NCBI GenBank assembly: GCA_026874595.1
Contig: CM049310.1
Coordinates: forward strand, 23,598,058 to 23,662,057
Origin: Sipunculus nudus
Taxonomy: Eukaryota > Annelida > Sipuncula > Golfingiida > Sipunculidae
Direction of reading: 5' to 3'
Length of the DNA stretch: 64,000 nt
Both the position numbers and the translations under genes were made by a program. Below the pieces are notes generated by a model that did no database searches, was not told where the DNA came from, and saw only the letters and a list, made by a program, of their open reading frames with translations. Shown piece by piece: positions 14,601 through 29,600 of the stretch (the first letter of the stretch is position 1; each line of letters opens with the position of its first letter).

Positions 14601-17600
14601 GAGATCCTGGGCAAATTTCATTGGAACCCTGAATTAGGTCATGGTGACCTATATCCTGCAAGCTATTGCCAAAAACATAAATTTGAGCATCCAGGGAGCA
14701 GGTAGTTCACAAATTTAACCGTTTCTCCTTGAATCTTCTAACATTTCATCAAGGAAGGTTCTTGACAAATTTTCTTGGAAACCCGAAAATAGGTCACGGT
14801 GACCTATATTCAGCAAGCTACTAGCCATAAATGTGATTACGAGCATCCAGACAGTCAGGCAAGGGACAAAACTTTACTGTTGGGCCTTGAACCTTCTAAT
14901 TTAACATCCAGGGAGGTCCTTCACTAGTTTCCTTTGAATCCTAAAATTAGGTCACTGTTACCTATATTCTGCAAGCTACAAGCAGAAAACCTAATTTGTA
15001 GCATAAAAGTGGCAGCTTCTAACTTTGCATCATGATAGTTCCTTGTAAAATCTTCTTGAAAACCTTAAATGAGGTCTTTGTTACCTATTTTCTAAGGACT
15101 TTTGACAAAATACGTGATTTTGAACACTGCATGTAATTCTATCCATCATTCAAGGTTCCTTAACAATTTTTTTTCATCACATGATTTCATCAATAAATAA
15201 TTCATGTATCCCCTGCATGTCAAATTTCATGGAAAAATAGAAATTTTCCAGACAAATGCATATATATGCACTTTTTTTCGCAATGCCTGCAGATATTGGC
15301 CTAATTTTTGGTGTGTTAGCAAAATGACCATTTACAGATCAAGTTTGCATTTTGTCCTGGTTGAACTACGTTTGACCGTATAACGGCTCCTGAACATAGA
15401 AAAATTCATGAAAAATTGAAATTTTCATAATAAATGTACATACATCTGACTTTTTCACAGTGCTTGCAGATATTGACCTGATTTATTGTACCTCGCCAGA
15501 TCATGACCAGTTACAGGTTGAGTTTGTGTTTTGTCGCAGTTGTCTTACTTTTGACCATATGACAGCTCCAGAACATAGAAATTTCATAAAAACAGAAATT
15601 TTCATGCGAAATGCACATGTACTGCCTTTTTTTTGCAATGCTTGGCCTAATTTAGGTGTGTGGGTGCATAATGACTACTTACAGATTGAGTTTGCATTTT
15701 GTCCTGGTTATTCTACTTTTGACCATATGACAGCTCCTGATCATAGAAAAATTTTCAAACTTAAACAAATATTTCTATTTGATCAAGGGGGGGGGGGGGC
15801 ATTCGTGTTGTTCTGACACATCTAGTTTTCGTATTGTGCATACACATAGATATGGCTTATGGGATGACATATATTTAAATTGCGGTCATGACTTTTATTG
15901 AGAGTGGCCTTGACCTGGGATATTTCCATATTTTGTGAAATCCTCACAAATTCTTCAATATCAAGGGATGCTCGGATTGGTCCAAAAAACAATTGACTAA
16001 AGCCACCTTTGTCCTTTTTTTGTTTTCATGCCTTATAATACCCCCATCATTGCCACTTGACAGTATCGGAGCATTTTATTTTTAAATCAAAAACTAATGG
16101 ACAGATTGACTATTCCTAGGATAGTTGCTTTGACCTTGAATATTTCCATATTTGGTGAAAAATATTGTTTCTCAAGTGGAAAGATGTATCTATCTGAAAA
16201 TTAAAATGAAAGATGTCAGATGATAAGCTGTTGAAAGAGACTAGTGACCTTGACCTTGGTTTTGAAGGCCATACCTGAAGAAACCCTGGTGGCATGCCAA
16301 GTGTCAACCTCAGAATATGCTTCTGAAGATGGGGTCTATTTTTGAAAGGGGGGGGATGAATTGTCTGGGATACTATGCGATGCCAAGAAATGTCTGTTTG
16401 TGTATATGACCATGAAGAGGTGGTGTTTCAGATGGCTTCCCTCAGGATTTCTCAATCACATCAACGTTCAGGGCCCAGGAAGGATCTTCTGGCTTCTTGT
16501 TCACCATGTACAGCGGTGAGTCCCGTGAGGTGCTTGGTCTGTCATTGGATGAGGAGAGTACCATGCTGCTATATGAGGATGAAAATGGACTGCCTGGACG
16601 AAGCAATTCACCAGTGTTCCCAGTCAAACTGACAGATGGACAGTGAGTGTGTTACAGTTTGAAGTATAGTCCTTAAAAATCTCAGCAGTTGCTGTATATT
16701 TAGCTCAGCTGACCTTAAGACAAGCTTATCAACAAACATGGGTCTTTATCCATTGTCCCTCCATCTGTCTCATTACAGAGCAAAAATTATAATATTTTGC
16801 CTGAGCTAGTGAGAGTAAGATTTGCATTTTGCATTCAGGTTTGAAACCTGTGTTACGCTGCTCCTACTTGTCTTGCCCTAAGCCCATTCCCATGGTGGTG
16901 AAACTCAGCAAATCATGCAGCTACTAACAGCAGTTACATTGCAGTAGTTATAGAACAATAGCAGCATATTAATCACTGTGTTAGGAATGTAACCTCTGTA
17001 GTATGTCCTGATCGACCAATGAGTAGTTTGTCCTGATCTCTTTGTAGGGGTTATACCTATGTTTGGGTCAAAACCTACTTTATGGAACCTTGAATTATGC
17101 TAAAAGCTCCCCATTGTATCTTCTATCTTGCTGATTTGTGTGACGATTTGCTTAGTTTTATATGCTGTATTGATCCACCTAATGATTTGTTTGTACCAAC
17201 AGGTGGCATCGTGTTGGTATCACTGTGAAGGGCCAGTCTGTAACCATGATTGCTGACGGAATGGAGTATACCAGGGAGCTGAACAGGACAGCCACAGGCT
17301 CCAAGCTCAATACTGAAGGTCTTATCATGATCAATAAACAGGTCTTGGAGGATGAGAAAGCACTAGAGGTGACCAGTATTTTATACTTACATAGTCATTA
17401 AAGATAAGACACTGGGCATGGTATAGAACAAGGGTTCTCCATTTGGTCGAATTCATTAAATGATGTGACATGAAAGTCTGTGAGAAATTTCTCCAACTTT
17501 AGCTAGAACCTCCTGACCTAATGACACTAGTTTTTTTATCACAATAGAATTGTAGTTTTTTTTTCATAATCCGATTTGTTTTTACTTCATAACCTTTAAA

Positions 17601-20600
17601 CAAACTGTCATAGAATTTTTCTGATCTCTTCTCAGTGTCAGTGCTTGTTCATTATAGTGCTAAAAGTACATTCATAAGAGTTGGCTATTTGTAAGAATGT
17701 TTATAAAATCATGAAGTTTCGTACCCCATACTTAGGGGTTATACACATATTCATTCTCATCTTCTCAACCTGCAGTCAGTTACTGGCACAGCTTAAATGA
17801 CCCAGTTGTCTGAAGTATCACAACACAGGCAATATTGCAAGACTAAAGTGTATCAGTTTGTGGCATATTGAATGTTATATGAACTGTGTTTCTTAAATTA
17901 AAATTATTTTGACTTCTTTATATTACTTCTATTTGTGGATGGTAATGTTCTCTCCCATGTTCTTCAGGCTGACATTCAGGATTTGGCCATCATCCCTAAT
18001 GCAGAGGCTGCCTACAATGTTGAAACCATCTACTGCCCTGACTGTGACCAAGCATATTCTGGTGCTAGGAGGAGAAATATGTACTATTCTGATGTGAGTG
18101 TATGGGTATCTGTCTCTTCCTGCACTCAGTCATCATGTCCAGATTTTTTCAGATATTTGTAAGAAATTGTTCAACTGAGCCTATTATAAAATGCATGCAG
18201 GTTACCAGTGATTTTTAAGGCAAGACATTGTTCAAAATATAATGATGTAAATCTGAACATAAAAAGAGTGTCATAATATTATAAAATATACAATAAGTAT
18301 GAATCATGTCATGATGTCATAATGTCTAGTGTGGATGACTCATGTCATGATGTCATAATGTCTAGTGAGAATGAATCATGTCATGATGTCATAATGTCTA
18401 GTGAAGATGAATCATGTCATGATGTTACAATGTCTAGTGAGGATGAATCATGTCATGATGTCTGTAGTGAGGATGAATCATGTCATGATATCATATTGTC
18501 TATTGAGGATGAATCATGTCATGATGTCATAATGTCTAGTGAGGATGAATCATGTCATGATGTCATATTGTCTGTATTGGGGATTAATCATGTCATGATG
18601 AAATAAAAAAAAATCTTTGAATAAGAATGAATCATGTCAAGATGTTATAATGTCTGTATTGAAGATAAACCATGTCATGATGTCATAATATCTGTAGTGA
18701 GAATGAATTATGTCATAGTGTCATAATATAACAACAGTTGAATTGGGATGAATCATGTCATGATGACATAATGTCTAGTAAGGATGAATCATGTCATGAT
18801 GTCATAATGTCTATTAAGGATGAATCATGTCATGTCATAATGGCTGTACTGAGGATGAATCATGTCATAATATCACAATGACTGTAGTGTCCATGAATAG
18901 TGTGATCATGATATCAAAGTATCTACAGCAAAGATGAGTAGTGCGAGTCATGATGTCAGAATGACTGCTGGTAATGTGAGGAAAATAATGTGTCATGTTT
19001 CATAAATTCTGAGAGGATAAGTGTAGCATATCATGATGTCATAATATCTGCAGGAGCCAGCTCCAGGTGGCAATGGCAATGGAAATGGAAATGGAAACGG
19101 AAATGGCAATGGCAATGGCAATGGTGTTGATGAAAATGGAAATGGTAATGGCAATGGATATGACTGGGTAAGTCCATATATGTTATGGAGAAAGAGGTAT
19201 TCATGTTAACTACCTTCTGTCTTGTACTATTTAATATCAAATGGCTTTAAGTAATCTAATTCTTGTTGTATTTTTCATAAGAAAATGTTAACGTATATTA
19301 ATTATACAGTTGTTCAGTGGTTCAAGATTATTGTACATACCATATGTGATTGATTTCCTTTTATTTTGTAGTCTCTGCGAGGCCCACCTGGTCCTCCTGG
19401 CAATCCTGGACCAAAGGGAGAAGAGGTTGGTGTATTATAGCTTATACTACGTATCTGTGTAAACAAAACAGTCTTTTATTATTATTCCTTTATTGTAAGC
19501 CTGATTGTGTGTAATAACTCCTGTAACATTACTGTATTGTTAGGTAACCGGTGAGCTATAACTTGTCTAAACATCTGGCTCTCTACCATTGTCCAACATC
19601 TGTCTGAGATAACCAGCTCTGGCTGAACAGGTTCTCATTAAACCTTGTACACCTGATATTAGACTGGCCCAGTCAATGAAATGGGTCTGACAGAGATATC
19701 AAATGGCTCTCGCTGTGTCGCACTAAGTGTTACCACACGGCAACTTACATAACTAATTACCATTCTCTGACCCTCTTATTTCATTGACTGGTAAACTTGG
19801 GCCGTACCCGACAGTCAGCGCCACACATCATCGCCTGGCTCAACTAAGGTCTTTCCAAGTGACGCAAGGAGTAATTATAATGGTCTTTCCCAGAGTCTTT
19901 TTTCCAAAACCAACATGGTTAATTCGGTAAGCGCCTATTGTGGGCTTCCAGATTGCTACATATATATATATATATTCCCATTTTATCAGTCTTACCGTAA
20001 AATCTCAACTTAAAACGGCACTTCCGATAATAACCGCACCAAGACATTGCCTAAATCCCAGGTGAGACACCGTGAGGGGCTCAAATACTAAGAACCCCCC
20101 TTTAAAACCGCACAAACTTTCCCTACAGAGTGATTTGACACAACACACAATCAAGCTATCCTCTAGAAATCAACACGCTTAGGTTGAGACACGGCCATTC
20201 CTGTCCACTATAAAATTCCTTTGGCATTTTATTAAAACACATCAAAACACTTTTTTGCAGGGTCACTCATGCATGAAGTTTGGGAAGACGTAAGGGCCGG
20301 TGAACTTCTGTGTGTTTATACAGATTTTATATGCCGTGCCGTATTCTTGTTTGCTACGGATTTTCCATTATATCTTGAAAAAAAATATTCTGCTGATCAA
20401 TTTCAAGTCACTGTATATTTTAATTATAAAGGTAATATTTGAAATCTTAATCTATGAAGAAAATTCTATTTTCTTGAATTACTCGGAAGATTCAAATCAT
20501 TTTCATACCGGTTACTTCAGTATTATCGTACGTTGATATTGCTCAATGTCAGTTGGCACAGTTTGTTGATGTGTTTGAAAACATCGCTGGTCAACTTAAC

Positions 20601-23600
20601 TAAATATAAAAAAATAACTGAATTTACCTTGTCGAGAGATGCACGTATAGGAGGTATAGGAAACATGACACGTGAAAACGAGTGATTTTAAAGTGAAATT
20701 AAAGTGGCCAGTCGAGGTAAGCAAGTTTTTTTTCCTGAAGCAAATTCCCATGTGGGGAGCCATCTTGTCAAGACAGCATTCCCGCAAGGCATGCTGGGAC
20801 GGAATAGGTGGCTGTTCTGTTTACCACCCACCGCGTACAGCTGTTAAAAATATTCTTAGCAGAATACCGGGGCGTTTAGGTCCTGGGCTATTTGAGTACG
20901 GCAAGATTTTTAACACTTTATAAAACCCTCAGCCTCAGGGAGTCAGTGTGTCACCATTTATCAGACCATTGCTTATCGCGGCAGCTCAGCCAATCAGCGT
21001 GAGATATTCAGGTCCACAAGCGACGAACGCAGTCAAACTGTTATTCATGTACTGGCTGACTGAATCAATCACCACATTCAGCGTGTTGGCAACTCTACAG
21101 TGGCAAAACTTTCATGTGTAACTTGAACACTAACAAATACACAGTACAAAATCGATGCGACATTGTATACAATACACTTAAATTTGCCCATGGACTGTAT
21201 GTTCGAACAGCAGAAATATATCATAGGACACGAAGGTCCATGTATGGACTTTCTAAAAACATGCATGATTTCAGTGCAAATTTTACCAAGCGGGTTGAGC
21301 TATCTATTGCCTATGGGACGCTGTTATGCAAATACGAGGGAATAGTCAGGAGCCTTGTGACGCCCTAATATGCAAATATCAGGGATTCGCCATATGGACT
21401 TTACAGGGCTTTAGTGATAAGAGCAAGAACTAAGTTACGTCGCGTCTATCGGTACATGGAATCACGTTTCATTTGAAGCATTTTAGCAGTAAACATCAAC
21501 ACACGAAAGCCCAGGAAGGGCTAACCTGATATATATGTGGGGTCAGGTATATCAAGTAATGGTTTAGTGGTGCCACTTACATCTCTCATCTTGTTATGAG
21601 GGTTATTGAAATCCAAGTCTGTTGGTTCCCTTTCAAGCTTGGCATGAGGTCATTTTTACCTTATTTTTACACATGTGAGCAAGTAGCTACTAGGACAACA
21701 ATCAGACAGCTTTTGTATTGTATTATGACTAAATTTTAGTGATGCATTCTACTTTAAATGTGTTATTCTGCCACTATCAGTCATTTGTTAGTCCTCTTAG
21801 CTGAATGGAGATTTTTTTACTAAGGAAAACTTGAAAATAATATTTAGAAGTACAACCTGAATGTTTCATATTTTTATTGAAATTTCTTTTCTTCTTCTAT
21901 GACATTTGTTCTAAAATTATTAAAATTTCTCTGAAGATGCACATGAAATATTTAACCTCTTTTAGTGCACTTCATAGATATTTATAAACTTGTAGTTGTT
22001 AAGAAATAAACAGTATTACAATTTAAGTCAGTCATAAATGATAGGTTCATTATATGACTAGAAAACCAGCTGATAATCTGAACAAGGGGTCTTGCTCTTA
22101 GTATATATATTCATTCTTGAGTCATTGCAGTCTTGTCATTTGACCCAAATCCCATTTGAAATTTCTACTAGATAGTCAATACCAAGAACCCCCTTTTAAA
22201 ACCGCACCCAGAACTCACAACCACAAGGCTACAGGTTTCCTTTATCAGAAGTATTCATCAGTAGCAGGGTTCCTGTACCATTACATTGTGTATTCTTCTA
22301 TCGTTTTTTCTAGTTTTGTTCAATTTGAAATACATAAACTGATTTGTGGTGGTGTCTAGCACAAGAGAATCCCCAAAAGGCTGGCCCCTGCTAGAACTCT
22401 GTCATTACCGCTACTTATCACACAATTCTTACCATATACTGAACAACTATTTTTTTCATGAACGTGCATTGGCTATAGTTATTGTTGTTTTATAATTTGT
22501 TAAGCTCATGGTTGTTGCTGACACCTATTATATCTCAAACAAATTGGTGTACAAGTGCGGCCAGCAATGTCCTCAAACACATTCCCACCTAAAATGGTAT
22601 GAATGAAGTCACGTGCCTAAGTGTTAATTAGGAATTTCTCACTACCTCTCCCATGCATTGTATCTTGAAGATTCACAAGATCTTATCCCATGTCCAGTGC
22701 AAATCAGCTGCCAATCAATGTGTCACAAGATTCGAATGACACCATCTACTAACAATATGAAAGTGAGGAAATGAGGAAAACCGCACTGAACTTGTCGGAT
22801 GAAAACCCAGTTTGAGGATTTTAGTTTCCATTTTAAACGTGATTTAAAAAAGAAGAAATATAGAACATCTATCATCACAAGGTGATTTATATTTTTTTTT
22901 CAGGGACATCCTGGGAGAGATGGTATTCCAGGCTCTAATGGTATCCCAGGACCACCAGGGCATGTGTTTGTTATTCCAGTAAGTTCTGTTTAGTTGCCTT
23001 GTTCATATTTTTTCCAGTATCTGTGATGTGATAAACTTCTTCATACAATAAGTATAACAAGTGAATATGTGTAATTTGCAGATATGTTCTTACATTTTAG
23101 CTTGTCCAAACATTTTTAGAGTTTCAATTTTCATTTAAAACCAAACTTTAGCTTACAGAACCATGAGTTTTGTAATTCTGTAATAATGTGTGGCCAGTTT
23201 ATTTTGGTAAACACTTCACCTAAAATAATGCATTTAATGATTTATATATTATAGACAAATAAAAAGATGCAACAATTATCTGTTCTGTAGGAACTAAACA
23301 CTTCTTTTAATGGCCCACACTGGATATTTCCTTAACCATATGATTAGATGTGCCAATTGCCGTAATATCAGACAGATAATTATTAAGTCTTCAGTAGACT
23401 ATAGTGACTGCTTAATGTATCTTCAGCTGAACAACGCTGACATCAAGGGACCAGGACAGGCAGTTGCCCTCAGACAGATGCTCAGTCAGCACATGGTCAG
23501 TAGTAAAGATGAGAAAAAATATTCCTTCTTACCTCCACTGATGAACATTAGTCAGTAATAAATGTATACATACACATGTATAAGTCTTCATTACTGTTCA

Positions 23601-26600
23601 GGTCATGCCCATACTTGTTCTTTAGTGATTTTTATTTGCATGTGAATGTTCTTGGGAATTTTGATTACAAAGAGCAAATAGTTTCTTTTATTATTTTGCC
23701 AATTTTTTCAGAGGTAAATTCTTAAATTTTGTTTTTGAAAATTATTGAACATTTTTTGTGAACCAATTTTTTTTGTATCGACTTAACAAAAACAAAAATA
23801 ACCAAGATTTTATTCTTAATCAGTATAACATATTTTCACCCTGTTTTGCAACACTTGTAATACAGATTAATAAAATTTGTAATTTTAAATGCATCTCTAT
23901 CAAACAATATTAACAAATATTCATGTCTGCAGAGTCTCTGGTGAAGGTGACCAGGGTTGTAATGATTAAGGTGATGAGACCATGGTTTATTTATGATACA
24001 GGTGATTATGTTGTGATGTGTTGTTTATACACTGATGTGTTTTGTATTTTAGCTGGCCATGAGGGGAGCTACAGGACCTCAGGGTATGACAGGACCTCCA
24101 GGATCAATGGTAAGTACAAACATGCATCCCACATGCATCTCACATAGTGCACTGCAGGCTAAGTCCAGTATTACCATTGTGTTCAGTGTGCTAGTTCAGG
24201 CATACTCCAATACAGGCAAAGTCCAGCACAGGCATTTTCCAGTATATCCACTTGCTAATACAGGAATACTGTAGTAGAGGCCAAGTCCAGACAGTCACTG
24301 TCCAGAACAGGCATAATCAAGAATCATAATCCAGTCCTGGCATAATCCAATGCAGCTATAGTCCAGTATAGGCATAGTCAATTACAGACATGTTTCAGTC
24401 TAAGCAACATCTAGTACAAGCATATTCCTGTTTAGCAGATCTAGTTTAAGTGAACTCTAAAACAGGCACACTGTTATGGTTAAAATATTTGATGGATCCA
24501 AGGCAGCAGAATTGGTCAAAATTGTATTATTCTGTTATGATAAACTTTAATACAATGTTAGCTTAAGTGGGACGTATTATAGCAGTATTTTACATAATTG
24601 TGTTTTTTATAATTTCATAGATATACCATTGAATTTCTGGTTATCTTTGTTTTTTTTATTCAGTTGCAGGTAAATGTGGTGATTTTATTCTCAACTATAA
24701 ATCTCACTTTATATATGAAGTATGTTGAGTTTGAATTAGTTTGTGTTCTATCTAAACTAGCTGGTACCGGAAATTCCTTTTAAATGATAGGAATAATACA
24801 CTTTATGTATATTTGCATTGCAATATGACTGTGATCAACCACATCAGACTACTATGCTGTTTAAGGAGAATTTTCAAGTTGCTATTAGTTATATATTAAT
24901 TTCTTTCAAGGTAAATTTAGAATTATATAATACATACTATAAATTTGTGGAATGTGATATTTTGATTATTTGTTCTAACCTGTTATTTTACCTTGACTGT
25001 AGGGCCGTCCAGGTGTTGAGGGGATGAAGGGAGATGCAGGAGATGCTGGTGATCCGGTCTGTATCAGCCTGTTCCATCTTATCTCTCAATAATTATCAGT
25101 CATAATATCAAATCAGATTTCATGCTATTGCTTATTTTGTCTTTAATATATTTTTTGGTACTATTATTTCTTTCTTTCTTTAAAAAAACATGTATTCATG
25201 CTTCACCTTGATTTTATATTTTCTGTGTGTACAAATTTTCTTTATATATGCAGTAGAGCATCATATATCCAAACATGGTTTATCCAAACACTGTTCCATA
25301 AAATTGAAAATTGAGAACTGAAAGTTTGACTGTTTATCCGTTTAAATGAAAAAAATATTCAACAGTTTATTGTTGTATCCCCAGACAAAGTCGGGGGCTA
25401 CTATGTTTTCATACCGGTCCCGCCCCCGCCGCCGCCGCCGCATATAAATCTTGTTGGCGTGATAACCCAAAAAATATTTCACGGAACTTTACCAAACTTG
25501 GTATATGTATAGATATGGGTAAGAGGACGACGCCTATTTAAAATGAGGTCATGACCTTTACTAGGAGAGTGTCCTTGACCTTTAATAGGTCCAATTTTGG
25601 GCAAAATCACACAAATTCTTTAATATCTTTAGAAATCTTGCATGGATTTATCCAAAAATCAAGTTGATGGAAGATCATGGATAGGGTTGTCATGTTCCAG
25701 AAACTGGTGGCGCCACCTATTATTCTTTACTTGTTTTCATGCCGTTTAATACCCCCAAAATTGCCACCTTACAGTACTGTGAGCATTATAAGTCAAAAAC
25801 TAATGGACAGATTTCTTTTATATTATGCATATATATATAGGTATGGGTTATGGGATGATGTTTATTTAAATTGGGGTCATGACCTTTCCTATGATAGTGG
25901 CCTTGACCTTGAATATTGCCATATATGGTGAAAATCACACACCTCTTATGACGTCTCCAGTGTTGATAGCCATATGAATTTCAAACATGACTTATGTACG
26001 GCCCACCACTAAAGTAAGAACCCTATAGGTCAAAGTCACAAGGTCAAAGGTGAAGGTCACAGGAGCCATCTGTCCAAAAATTAGTTCCTGGATGATAATT
26101 CCTGCTTTTATTGATGTATGGATTTCAAACTTGACTTGTATATGTCCCATTGGAAAAGCAAGACCCAAATTGATTTTGGGGTCATGAGGTCAAAGGTCAA
26201 GGTCACAGGAAACCTCTTAAAAAAGATTGTGGTTCATTTTCAGCCAAACATTTCATCTCAGATCTTTCATCTTGCACATATAGTTCACCTGCCAAAAGAG
26301 GGAGAACCCTATCAATTTTGAGGTCACAAGGTCAAAGGTGAAGGTCACAGGAGCCATCTGTTCAAAAATTAGTTTTTGGATGATAATTCCTTCTTTTATT
26401 GATGTATGGATTTCAAACTTGACTGGTATTTGACCCATTGGAAAAGCAAGACCCAAATTGATTTTGGGGTCATGAGGTCAAAGGTCAAGGTCACAGGAAA
26501 CCTCTTTAAAAAGATTGTGGATGCATTTTCAGCCAAAAAATTCATCTCAGATCTTTCATCTTGCCCATATAGTTCACCTGCCAAGAGAGGAAGAACCCTA

Positions 26601-29600
26601 TCAATTTTGAGGTCACAAGGTCAAAGATGAAGGTCACAGGAGCCATCTGTCCAAAAATTAGTTTCTGGATGATAATTCCTTCTTTTATTGATGTATGGAT
26701 TTCAAACTTGACTTGTATATGTCCCATTGGAAAAGCAAGACCCGAATTGATTTTGGGGTCATGAGGTCAAAGGTCAAGGTCACAGGACACATCTTTAAAA
26801 AGATCAAGGTCACAGGACCAACATCTTCAACAAGATTGTTGATTGTTAGATGGAAGAAACAATAAATATGCCAAGTGTCAGTATATGCTGCTAAAAATGG
26901 GGTCTATTCTTAAAGGGGGGGGGGGCCTACTATGTCTGGGGATACTCTGGCACCTGCGGTGCCAAGAAATGTCTAGTTAAATTCTGATTTTCCAGGGCCA
27001 TTTAGCACTAATTTCATTGTAGTTTACATGATGAATTGATTAGATTATGGGAACCCTAACAAAGACACGGTTGCCAATATTTACTATGGACTAGCTTCAT
27101 CAATTCATGTCTGTCAATCTCTGCATAACTCCAGTACTCAGTGACAGGTTGGCAATTATTGTGAAACAGGTGGAATAGTTTATATGAATGATCGTTTTTC
27201 TGATCAAAACCCTGCCCAAGAGCTTTTTGGATAAACAACACGACTGTATTATCAACAAACAGATAATTATTTTCACTTTTAAATCTGAACAAAAACTGTT
27301 TACAAGTCCTTTTGTTACATGAGGAATGACTGTATTTTTACTTTTCAGGGACCGATGGGATTGCGTGGTCCTGCAGGTCCGGCTGGACTGCGAGGACGTA
27401 GGGTAATATTCTTCATTTTCTTCTAGATCCACTTAGCATCATCAGGAAAACTATAAACAGTTCTAAAACCAAAATATTGATAAATTTATAATTTGTCACT
27501 TGGTAATATAATAACCGTTATCAAGAAATTGAACATCGATGTGACCTTTAATCTCAATAAGTAGCCAGCTTTGCATTAAGCTAAAATGATTCCACTTTGG
27601 ATTTAAATAAATAATCACACTAGAATATTTCTTTAGAACTTCTTTACTGTCTTTCAGATTTTATCTAATATTAATGTTTAGCAAAAGAAGGAATCTACTA
27701 AATTTTTTTCTTTACCAGCAGCTTCATCCTGCATCCAGCTTTGTCTTCATGATAGTGAATACCATTTCTGTTTTATACAGGGTGCACCAGGCAGACAGGG
27801 CCCCAGGGGAGAGCGTGGGGAGGAAGGCAAGCGGGTTGGTAACAGTACATCTTGCATTTACAATATAACAATTTAACCACCATTGTCTTTCTTTCATTGT
27901 TCACTCATGAACATTTGAGAATAAATATCAGGGTGTAAAGGAACAGGGCGAGGTATTTCGGACACTCTTTTTCTTGAGCACCATATAAGCATTTGCCCTC
28001 ATTACTCATCTCTTCACCATGAGAGTCCTGTTCCTCAGAACCAGGCAGCCATTATCAGTAACCTTTAGTTTTGTGTTCTATTTACATAATAAAATTCCTG
28101 CATTCAAAGGAGTAGATCTTGTATATGTCTTCTTTTTAAGTTTCCTTTTGTGAAAGTTCTATTAAACGTCTCGGTTGATACTATATATCATTTCTGCATT
28201 TCTCTTATTTGTTTAGCAGCCCTATTTGTACTAAAAATTGCTATAATGTATGCAATTATCGAGGTGTTATGTTGAAAGCCAACTAAGATAGTTTTTATCC
28301 TTCATTCATTTTGATTACTAATTGATACTTTAACAAATAGATTTTTTATGTAGATGATTAGATTACAGATATGTTTTATGCCTATGAATTTCACTACCTG
28401 AATGTTTTCAGGGATTGAGAGGTTTCCCAGGGATGCCAGGCATACCAGGACAGAAGGGTGACAGGGTAAGTTACTGTTTAAATTTCCTCAAATCACAACA
28501 AATGTATACAGGGACTTTGCTGAATAATGCTGTGCTGAGTGTTGAAAAGAAAATAAGTACTAGGAATTTTAAAATGTTCTTAAATATTCATTTGTGTTAA
28601 AAAAAATGTATGAAAATTTGAAAGTTTCCTGGATACTTTTAAAAAAATTCATTGAACAGTTGAACAATAAGCTTTCTAACAAAATTAACATATCCTTCAT
28701 AAGAATTAAAATCAAACATACCTTCATCCAAGAGCTGGTAACATGATGTGAGATGCCTGACTATGATTTGTCCAGGGAATTTTGGTTTCAACAAAAGGAA
28801 AGGATCAGGTAATGTTCACTTGGTATAAACAACTCATAGGTTACTTTGATTACTCTTTTGTGCACCAGAAAATTTTGGTATTTTTTTTGCATGTTCAAAG
28901 ATATACAGATTATATATTGTAAATATAGATGTACTTAATTTGTCAATAAATATAAGTATTTCTGTCATCTAACCATCATTACTCATCCGCAGTTCATAAA
29001 AGGTCTTGTTCATTCTACAAAAATCTTGAACAATTCGACTTTGTCTGAGAGGAAATGGTTTAACAGAGGAAGCTCTTTGGGAAACTGCTGATGAACAGAT
29101 CCCTGACAAAATTCAACTTATTTTAGGGCTGTGGTATAACAAAGGTAGGTGTTTCATGTATATGTATATATGCGTGTAAGTACTTCCACTTTGAACATTT
29201 GTTTGACAGGGCAAGACTGGTATGGCTGGAGCGCCAGGTTACCGTGGTGATGATGGCGAGCCGGTAAGTTTGACCATACCTCATACAGGAAAGTAAATTC
29301 CACATAGTAGTGTGACCATGTAAACTGTAGTGGTCCTGGTTAACTTACAAGCTAGAGACAATATACTTGCAAAGATGTAGTATATTTTTTAAAACATAGT
29401 ATCATATAAGATTTATTTTATTTTGTCTTTATTTGTAAGTTTCAGTTATCATATGAACCACCATATACAAAAGCTTGTTTCCATGGCTGCCCTTTATAAG
29501 AATTATCTTCAGGAAATGTTATAGTGAGTTATGACTTTTTTCCCATGTTTCACATGGTGTGCTAAAGTAATTGCATATGATACAACTCAAAATCAGATAA

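Noticed and set aside
20880-21000. Possible - strand promoter (CCAAT near 20989, TATA-like near 20916)
   Set aside because: Short motifs are expected by chance and no gene lies downstream on that strand; kept only as part of the CpG-rich finding.
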